10,514 nt of DNA from NCBI GenBank assembly GCA_031287585.1, contig JAITST010000489.1, positions 1 to 10,514 on the forward strand, read 5' to 3'. A program made the translations under genes and the position numbers. This DNA is from Planctomycetaceae bacterium (GTDB taxonomy: Bacteria > Planctomycetota > Planctomycetia > Pirellulales > Thermoguttaceae). Below are positions 5,590 through 10,514 of this stretch, piece after piece (the first letter of the stretch is position 1; each line of letters opens with the position of its first letter). The notes under the pieces were generated by a model. That model was given only the letters and a program-made list of their open reading frames with translations. It did no database searches and was not told where the DNA came from.

Positions 5590-7095
5590 TTATCTTCCAT
5601 AACGCTCTTTTTCAATCTGTTCGAGCGTTTTACCGGCGGTGTTCGGGCAGAACGCGATACCAATTAGCATACTGACTGCCGAGAAACACACAAGGAATGT
5701 CATTGCGGCGGGCATTCCCCAGCGTGTTGCGATGATGGGCATAAAGAACGACCAAACGCCCAAACAAATCCTCGCCGCAAAGAACATAAAGCCCTGTGCC
5801 GACGCGCGGTATCTCGCCGGAAACAATTCACTGCTCCACATCTGGTAAAACGCTTGCTGCCCCGAACCGTTGTTGATACCGATTAACACGCAAACGGCAA
5901 TGAACACCGGCACGCCAAGCATCGACGGCGGCAAGAAAAACAAACCCCAAGCCGCAACGAAACACAATGCGACAATTCCGAAAATAATCCGCCGATTATA
6001 CTTGTCCGCCAACGACATAAAAATAAAATATGTTGAAAGACACGACACGATAAACAAAATCACCGGCAATGCTTGCGAAACAGTATCGGACACGCCGCCC
6101 GCGTTTTTGAAAATCCACGGCAGAAAGAAGCCCCACGTCCCCGCCGCCCAATTCCAAATCATATACACGCCGATTAAAAACGTCATCGCTTTCAGGTTCG
6201 CTCCGATGGTGAACAAATCGCTGTACTTCGGTTTTTGAATCGCACCAGACGTAAGCAGTTCTTGTTCTTTTTTCCAACCCTCACTTTCGGGCATTCGTAA
6301 CCGAATCAACCAAACGATGAACGCAATCACGACGAGATGTCCGAACACGATTTTATTACCGATGAGATATTTTTCGGCAAGTTCTTTGGACAATGAAGTT
6401 TTTTCGGCTGTAATCTGTTTCAATTCTTCTTTAACTTTTTTTGTTTCCGGCGTATCAGTTTCTTTAAGTATCCAAGCCGGTTCCTGTGCTTTGGTTAAAG
6501 CGTCCTTCACCAAAATCCAAAACGGCATTGTTTCCGTTTTCGGAAGTTGTTCAGTTAGCGTTTCAGACCGCTTTGACAAATTTTTTAATTCTTTATCTTT
6601 CTCTGGAATACTCAACGAGAATGTCAGTATCGCCGAAAGAATCAGCACGACGGCGGGACCCAACGCCCACATAAATTGAGCGGTGCCGCAATGCTTCGCC
6701 CGATTTTCGGCTGGCGCGTTTTCGGCAATGAGTGTCCACGAAGCGACAACATCCGCGCCAACCGCCAAGCCGACAATGACATAACCAGCAAGCAGTACGG
6801 GAAACGAACTACTGAAAATAATCACAAGCATACCGAGTATGTAGAGCAGCAGGTCGTAAGTATAGACAAACTTTCTACCGTAATGGTCGCAGATTCTCCC
6901 GCCGATGAGCGCGCCGACAGCGGCGGACATCGCGTTAGAAGAACAGGCGGCAACGAGACCGACTTGTGAATCGGTCAAGCCGAGATACGCTTGCCAAAGT
7001 GCTAAACCGGCACCGCCGGCAACGATAGACCCCGCGTCAATGTAAGAGGTCATTGACGCAACAAGCGTTTTCGTCCAAGTCGAAGGTTGAGACAT
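5590..7095 (-). CDS. MFS transporter, sugar-porter type, with a large TM5-TM6 insert
   Basis: This 501-residue protein has about twelve membrane helices, near 11-34, 43-66, 78-97, 100-121, 138-161, 248-266, 303-325, 341-361, 369-388, 393-412, 432-456 and 461-482. Major facilitator signatures are present: GRICDHYGRK at 66-75 between TM2 and TM3, LADKYNRR at 362-369 in the second half, SELFPARYRASAQG at 422-435 and PNTAGKTLEQIE at 484-495, which point to the sugar/inositol porter branch. Substrate and direction cannot be read. The oddity is residues 162-247, about 85 charged residues rich in Glu, Lys and Leu with a coiled-coil look, between TM5 and TM6; by MFS topology this loop faces the periplasm, where family members have only a short turn. 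The leader lacks a Shine-Dalgarno site. It is divergent from manC and probably transcribed alone from the promoter at 7168-7176. Confidence 0.92.
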   Translation of the reverse strand: MSQPSTWTKTLVASMTSYIDAGSIVAGGAGLALWQAYLGLTDSQVGLVAACSSNAMSAAVGALIGGRICDHYGRKFVYTYDLLLYILGMLVIIFSSSFPVLLAGYVIVGLAVGADVVASWTLIAENAPAENRAKHCGTAQFMWALGPAVVLILSAILTFSLSIPEKDKELKNLSKRSETLTEQLPKTETMPFWILVKDALTKAQEPAWILKETDTPETKKVKEELKQITAEKTSLSKELAEKYLIGNKIVFGHLVVIAFIVWLIRLRMPESEGWKKEQELLTSGAIQKPKYSDLFTIGANLKAMTFLIGVYMIWNWAAGTWGFFLPWIFKNAGGVSDTVSQALPVILFIVSCLSTYFIFMSLADKYNRRIIFGIVALCFVAAWGLFFLPPSMLGVPVFIAVCVLIGINNGSGQQAFYQMWSSELFPARYRASAQGFMFFAARICLGVWSFFMPIIATRWGMPAAMTFLVCFSAVSMLIGIAFCPNTAGKTLEQIEKERYGR

Positions 7096-7133
7096 TGTAA
7101 TTTGTGGTAGTTAAGGGATAATGAAATTTGACA

Positions 7134-7160
7134 TTCGATTCATAACGTTTGAGAATCGAA
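7134..7160 (-). promoter_or_regulatory. Hairpin at the 5' end of the MFS transcript
   Basis: TTCGATTC at 7134-7141 and GAATCGAA at 7153-7160 are perfect 8-bp inverted repeats around 11 bases. They lie immediately downstream of the extended -10 box, so the transcript would begin about where the stem begins. The palindrome could be an operator for a repressor or a 5' stabilising stem. Confidence 0.45.
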
Positions 7161-7167
7161 GCGTTGT

Positions 7168-7176
7168 ATTATACCA
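7168..7176 (-). promoter_or_regulatory. Extended -10 promoter for the MFS gene
   Basis: On the minus strand the bases read TGGTATAAT, a perfect -10 hexamer preceded by the TGn extension. The -35 position at 17-base spacing is poor (CTTTTA), as is common for extended -10 promoters. Transcription would start near 7161, giving a leader of about 65 bases before the MFS ATG. Confidence 0.55.
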
Positions 7177-7205
7177 GAACCAATACAAAATAAAAGCGGG
7201 GGAAA

Positions 7206-7269
7206 TTTTTTTCACAGTTAGGTAATGCTAGGATACAAAGACTATCATTAATTGTCTGTGAGAAAAAAT
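7206..7269. repeat. Family B palindromic repeat, copy 2
   Basis: The T-run and CACAG at the left end, GGATACAAA in the centre, and CTGTGAGAAAAAA at the right end repeat the plan of 712-784 at a similar length. The arms pair imperfectly: CACAG with CTGTG, then GGTAATGCTAG against CTATCATTA. The identity between the two copies is partial, so they have diverged. It sits between the two divergent promoters of the region. Confidence 0.6.
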
Positions 7270-7531
7270 CCGGTAACTCCAGCGCAAGCGGCGTACCGCG
7301 ATATGAGAAACAAATGTTTTAAGTCGTCAAGAGTTCACCCAATGGAACGTTAGTTGTGGACACGCTTTGCCTTTTTGTGTAAAATGTTAAAATTGAAAGA
7401 CCGCAAATCCCAGCACGGGAATCGCGGAAACTATTTCGGTGTAATTCAATGTTTGTGTTTGACAATTCACGGCGTTTCCTATTTGTGAACGTAAACAAAC
7501 CATCAATACTCTACATCAAACCAAAACTATT

Positions 7532-8632
7532 ATGCTTCACTCCATAATAATGGCAGGCGGCAGCGGCACTCGTTTGTGGCCTGAGAGCCGTGTTTCACGT
7601 CCGAAACAGTTTTTGCGTTTCGGCGGCGGTACTATGCTTGCCGAAACTGTTTCGCGGCTTGATACTCTTATACCGCCCGAGCGGATTTGCGTTGTTGCCG
7701 GTAACACTATGAAACCGCTTGTTTACGAGTCGTTACCGGATTTGCCGCGTGAGAATTTTATTGCCGAGCCTGCCGCTCGGAATACTGCGCCGTGTATTGG
7801 TTTGTCGGCGGTGAAGTTGTTGCAGGACGACGCGGACGCGGTTATGTTGGTGTTGCCCGCCGACCACGTTATCACGCCAGATAAACTTTTCCGCGACTCG
7901 GTCTGCTTCGCAGTCGAACTCATCGACAAGTCGCCCGAACGTTTGGTGACGCTCGGTATAAAACCGACTTTCGCGTCAACGTCATACGGATATATTCAAC
8001 GCGGCAATGAGTTGAAACACAACGACAACAAAAACGAACAACGGTTGGCGTTTGATGTTGTGAAGTTTCACGAGAAGCCGCCGGTTGAGACTGCGGAAAA
8101 ATTTTTGGCGGACGGAAATTTCTACTGGAACGCCGGAATTTTTGTTTGGAGAGCGAAAACGATTCTCGAACTCATCGAACGTTTTGAGCCGGAAATCGGC
8201 GAGCGGTTACGTCGAATCGCGGAAGTGTGGAGGTCGGCAAAACGTGACGAAGTTGTCGCGCGGGAATTTACGGAGATGAAAAAGATTTCGATTGATTACG
8301 CGGTGATGGAGCGGACGGATTCGATTGTCGTTATTGAGTCGCCGTTCCTGTGGGACGATGTCGGAACGTGGTGCGCGTTGGATAGGGTGAACGCGGACAA
8401 GATTGACGCGGACGGGAATTTGCCGCTCGGAACGAAGTTGCTGGCGATTGATTCGCGAAACAATATAGTGCGGGCAAACGATGCGAATCACCTGTTCGCG
8501 TTGTTGGGAGTTGAAAATCTGATAGTTGTTCAAACGGAGCAGGCAACGCTAATCGCGAAGAAGGACAGCGAGGAGTTAGTGAGAAAAGTAATTGCGGAGT
8601 TGGATAACAAGGGGCTGAACGAGTATTTGTGA
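7532..8632 (+). CDS. manC: Mannose-1-phosphate guanylyltransferase (GDP-mannose pyrophosphorylase)
   Basis: The enzyme makes GDP-mannose from mannose 1-phosphate and GTP in the cytoplasm, feeding polysaccharide and glycan synthesis. The 366-residue protein starts with the nucleotide-binding signature GGSGTRLWPESR at 9-20, followed by the catalytic PKQF at 24-27. Then come EPAARNTAP at 79-87, PADH at 109-112, FHEKP at 179-183, NAGIF at 200-204, SIDYAVME at 253-260 and WDDVGTW at 274-280, all family hallmarks. It ends without the C-terminal phosphomannose isomerase cupin domain found in long bifunctional ManC/AlgA proteins, so it is the short, single-activity form. No other glycan gene is adjacent. 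The ATG has an A/C-rich leader and no Shine-Dalgarno site. No intrinsic terminator follows; hairpins begin about 100 bases after the stop. Confidence 0.94.
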   Translation: MLHSIIMAGGSGTRLWPESRVSRPKQFLRFGGGTMLAETVSRLDTLIPPERICVVAGNTMKPLVYESLPDLPRENFIAEPAARNTAPCIGLSAVKLLQDDADAVMLVLPADHVITPDKLFRDSVCFAVELIDKSPERLVTLGIKPTFASTSYGYIQRGNELKHNDNKNEQRLAFDVVKFHEKPPVETAEKFLADGNFYWNAGIFVWRAKTILELIERFEPEIGERLRRIAEVWRSAKRDEVVAREFTEMKKISIDYAVMERTDSIVVIESPFLWDDVGTWCALDRVNADKIDADGNLPLGTKLLAIDSRNNIVRANDANHLFALLGVENLIVVQTEQATLIAKKDSEELVRKVIAELDNKGLNEYL

Positions 8633-8739
8633 GTTGGGTAATTTTTGAATTGCGGGGAAAAGTGAAGATTTGTATAATCGTTTACGGTAACAGTTGTATC
8701 CTACACGCTGAATGGGCAGTGCAAAGCGACATCGTCTCC

Positions 8740-8822
8740 GTCGGTTAAAACCGACTGCAATACAGTAGAGATAGAGCATGCCTTGTCTCTACAACTCGTT
8801 TGCCGTCGGATTCAGCTGACGG
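8740..8822. repeat. Cluster of three adjacent hairpins
   Basis: Three palindromes follow each other: GTCGGTT/AACCGAC with a 2-base centre at 8740-8755; GTAGAGA/TCTCTAC at 8765-8792, a 28-base near-palindrome around GCATGC; and CCGTC/GACGG at 8803-8822. The middle one resembles the GTAGAGACAAGGCATGC-type interspersed repeats that I recall from several phyla. The rest of the gap between manC and the pseudopilin gene (8633-8923) shows no gene. The hairpins may end the manC transcript. Confidence 0.6.
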
Positions 8823-8842
8823 TGTATTACCACAGGAAGAGA

Positions 8843-8871
8843 TTGTAAAAAATGTATCTGTAAATTATAAT
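8843..8871 (+). promoter_or_regulatory. Sigma-70-like promoter for the pseudopilin gene
   Basis: TTGTAA at 8843-8848 and a perfect TATAAT at 8866-8871 are 17 bases apart. Transcription would start near 8878, giving a leader of about 46 bases that contains the ribosome site at 8914-8918. This fits the ATG at 8924 and argues against an in-frame ATG at 8879. Confidence 0.6.
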
Positions 8872-8923
8872 TGCTTTATTGATTGTTTTTATATTTTGGA
8901 TTTATGAGGATAAAGGGGATAAT

Positions 8924-9385
8924 ATGCGTCACGGTTTTTCGTTACTTGAAATAATCATCTCGTTGGTAATACTGGGCGGGGCGGTTGCGATACTTGGTGA
9001 ACTTTCACGGAGCGGGCTCAACAACGCTCTCGCGACACGTAATCTTACACAGGCGGAACTGCTTTGTGAGAGTGTTATGGCGCGTGTTCGGCTGGGGCTT
9101 ATCGACTTGGAAAACGCGACCGACGAACCAATTCTCGCAGAGGATTTTCCCGATACTAACGCCGCAAACGAAGGACGTAGCGAACCGTTATGGGTTTATT
9201 CGATTGACGTTGTGACGATTGACGAAGACGGACTGTTGGAAGTTGCGGTAACGGTAAAACAAAACATTCAAAATGTAAAATATCCAACGGCGTATCGGTT
9301 GGTAAGATGGATGGTTGCCCCTGAATTAGAGAAAGAAGATGAGGAAGAAGAAGATGCAACAGCAAGCGAAACAACCGGAACGTGA
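8924..9385 (+). CDS. Type II secretion/type IV pilus-like pseudopilin (GspI/PilV-like)
   Basis: The 153-residue protein opens with the class III prepilin signal MRHG followed by FSLLEIIISLVILGG. Prepilin peptidase would cleave after Gly4, leaving an N-methylated Phe1 and the conserved Glu5 of the mature chain. The hydrophobic helix spans 5-25 and would hold the protein in the inner membrane before assembly. AELLCESVMAR at 44-54 matches the GspI/PilV group, minor pseudopilins at a filament tip. The C-terminus is strongly acidic (EKEDEEEEDA near 136-145). The start is supported by an AGGGG ribosome site at 8914-8918. No other secretion or pilus gene is present in the window. The stop is followed after 65 bases by a metal permease ATG. 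Confidence 0.82.
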   Translation: MRHGFSLLEIIISLVILGGAVAILGELSRSGLNNALATRNLTQAELLCESVMARVRLGLIDLENATDEPILAEDFPDTNAANEGRSEPLWVYSIDVVTIDEDGLLEVAVTVKQNIQNVKYPTAYRLVRWMVAPELEKEDEEEEDATASETTGT

Positions 9386-9450
9386 ACGATATATTTTTTT
9401 CTCACACAAAAGTTCTGGGGGAATATTTAACACGACTACACCACAACACC

Positions 9451-10281
9451 ATGGCTGAAATATGTACGATACTTACTGACCCCGTGTACGGATTTGTTCG
9501 TCTCGCGCTGGTTGTGTCGGCGATTGCCAGTGTACCGTTTGGTTTGGTCGGAACGTTTGTTGTTGTACGGCGTGTTGGCTATCTTGCCGGTGCGATTGCT
9601 CATTGCGCGTTCGGCGGTATCGGTGTCGGTCTTTATCTCAATCGCGGACTTGGGCTAACGTCTGTTGACCCGATGATGATTTCGTTGGTCGTGGCGATTG
9701 CGTGCGCGATTTTGATTGGTGTTATCAAACGTTACGCTGGCGAACGTGAAGACACAATCATCGGCGCGATTTGGGCAATCGGGATGTCGGTCGGTTTGCT
9801 ATGTCTCGACAAAACGCCCGCCGGAAACGCGAACATATCGTCGTACTTGTTCGGTGACTTGTACCTGATATCACCAGCAAACGCGATAGCGGTGGCGGTA
9901 CTTGCGGCGTGTGTACTGATTATTGTCGTGTTTCTGTTCCGTCACTTAGAGGCGGTTTCGTTCGACGAGGAACACTCAAAACTACGCGGCTTACCGGCAA
10001 CGTTATACTTCCAACTGTTGTTGGTAATTACAGCGGTAACGGTAGTGACGATGGTTCAAGTAGTTGGTATGCTGTTGGTAGTCGCGATGCTGACGTTACC
10101 AGCGGCGGCGGCTGGACGGCTAACAAAACATTTATCGTCGATGGCGGTTCTGGCGGTAATAATCTGCTTTGTATTCTCGTGGACAGGAATAATGGTAAGC
10201 GTAATGTTAAATCTATCATCAGGACCAACAATCATAGTAGTAGCCGCGATTGGATATTTTATTGTGTTGGGGAAAAAGTGA
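9451..10281 (+). CDS. Metal ABC transporter permease (ZnuB/MntB-type, ABC-3 family)
   Basis: This 276-residue inner-membrane permease belongs to the family that moves zinc, manganese or iron with a solute-binding protein and an ATPase. The N-terminus DPVYGFVRLALVV at 10-22 leads into GLVGTFVVVRRVGYLAGAIAH at 31-51, the usual first-loop motif. FDEEHSKLRGLP at 171-182 and the VGMLLVVAMLTLPAAAAGRL stretch at 205-224 are also diagnostic. About eight membrane helices are visible. I chose the ATG at 9451 because it gives the usual family N-terminus and has the A/C-rich leader seen at other starts here; a GTG at 9382, overlapping the pseudopilin stop as GTGA, would add 23 unconserved residues and is the alternative. 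The ATPase and binding protein are not downstream within this window, and the gene upstream encodes a pseudopilin, so partners must lie elsewhere. The metal cannot be told. Confidence 0.88.
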   Translation: MAEICTILTDPVYGFVRLALVVSAIASVPFGLVGTFVVVRRVGYLAGAIAHCAFGGIGVGLYLNRGLGLTSVDPMMISLVVAIACAILIGVIKRYAGEREDTIIGAIWAIGMSVGLLCLDKTPAGNANISSYLFGDLYLISPANAIAVAVLAACVLIIVVFLFRHLEAVSFDEEHSKLRGLPATLYFQLLLVITAVTVVTMVQVVGMLLVVAMLTLPAAAAGRLTKHLSSMAVLAVIICFVFSWTGIMVSVMLNLSSGPTIIVVAAIGYFIVLGKK

Positions 10282-10514
10282 AGAGTGCGATAAATATACC
10301 GAATACGATTTGAAAATTGTTTGTGTCGTGATGTAGCCATAACCAAAATGTTGGTTATGAATCATTGGACGTTACTACAAATCATTACCCCGTAAGGGGC
10401 ATCCCTTTGAAGGTGGTTTTTACCGCATAAAATTTACCTATTTTAATGTAAACATTAACCAGTCGCCCCATTTTCACATCCAAGTTCCTAAAATACCTAT
10501 TTTTACGGTGTTTG
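10282..10514. other. Non-coding tail with hairpins
   Basis: No gene is seen up to the window end. Besides the hairpin at 10338-10359 there is a short CCCC/GGGG stem with a GTAA loop at 10388-10399, within a CCCCGTAAGGGGC phrase. Another gene or its promoter may start beyond the edge. Confidence 0.5.
10338..10359 (+). terminator. Perfect hairpin after the metal permease gene
   Basis: CATAACCAA at 10338-10346 and TTGGTTATG at 10351-10359 form a perfect 9-bp stem with a 4-base loop, 57 bases after the permease stop. No T-run follows, so it is only a likely transcript-end structure and may instead protect the 3' end. Confidence 0.5.

Larger units (their letters stand above)
7096..7531. other. 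Divergent intergenic region between the MFS gene and manC
   Basis: No gene was seen. On the MFS side lie a hairpin (7134-7160) and an extended -10 promoter (7168-7176). A family B repeat fills 7206-7269. On the manC side, two AT-rich TAAAAT boxes (7380-7385 and 7388-7393) and a TTGACA at 7459-7464 are possible promoter pieces, but none has a well-spaced partner. A loose hairpin with CCGC/GCGG outer and CCC/GGG inner pairs spans about 7401-7427. The leader just before manC is A/C-rich without a Shine-Dalgarno site. Confidence 0.5.

Noticed and set aside
8879..8923. Earlier in-frame ATG for the pseudopilin gene
   Set aside because: It would place 15 residues before the prepilin signal, lies at the predicted transcription start, and lacks the ribosome site that precedes 8924.
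9382..9450. GTG start for the metal permease overlapping the pseudopilin stop
   Set aside because: It adds 23 residues not expected for the family. The ATG at 9451 gives a standard N-terminus, though the GTG cannot be fully excluded.

Overview
The window looks like a chromosomal stretch of a bacterium, most likely a Planctomycetota member of moderate GC content. This is inferred from protein flavour: a Tat-exported sugar isomerase/epimerase, a planctomycete-like RbfA, a secreted propeller-like hypothetical protein, a GspI-like pseudopilin and an orphan MotA/TolQ/ExbB protein. There is no rRNA or other decisive marker, so the assignment is not proven. The first 67 bases are an almost pure C homopolymer, best read as a contig-end or sequencing artefact.

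Layout. 68-916 has no convincing gene but holds several small palindromic elements. 917-1813 (+) is a Tat-signal TIM-barrel sugar isomerase/epimerase. 2016-3292 (+) is a two-gene unit, ndk and a MotA/TolQ/ExbB-family membrane protein, coupled by an ATGA overlap. Convergent to it, 3301-4509 (-) is a secreted protein of unknown function, followed upstream by rbfA at 4671-5051 (-). 5118-5485 (-) holds the decayed remains of a two-gene unit: a small gene with an in-frame stop, then a second gene whose reading frame runs into a dispersed repeat. 5590-7095 (-) is an MFS sugar-porter-type transporter with an unusual insert. A gene-free divergent region of about 440 bases separates it from manC (mannose-1-phosphate guanylyltransferase) at 7532-8632 (+). 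After a run of hairpins, 8924-9385 (+) is a type II secretion-like pseudopilin, followed by a metal ABC transporter permease at 9451-10281 (+).

The genes do not form one pathway. They are housekeeping functions (nucleotide balance, ribosome maturation, GDP-mannose supply) mixed with envelope and transport genes, arranged singly or in pairs.

The most distinctive signal lies between the genes. At least two families of short inverted-repeat elements recur (TTGCGCACGG ends at 222-296, 4564-4636 and a half copy at 5151-5188; T-run/CACAG ends at 712-784 and 7206-7269), along with several single-copy palindromes. Two styles of translation start also appear: some genes have Shine-Dalgarno sites, while others have A/C-rich leaders with none. 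I see no CRISPR array, tRNA, rRNA, prophage, transposase or clear new multi-gene system.
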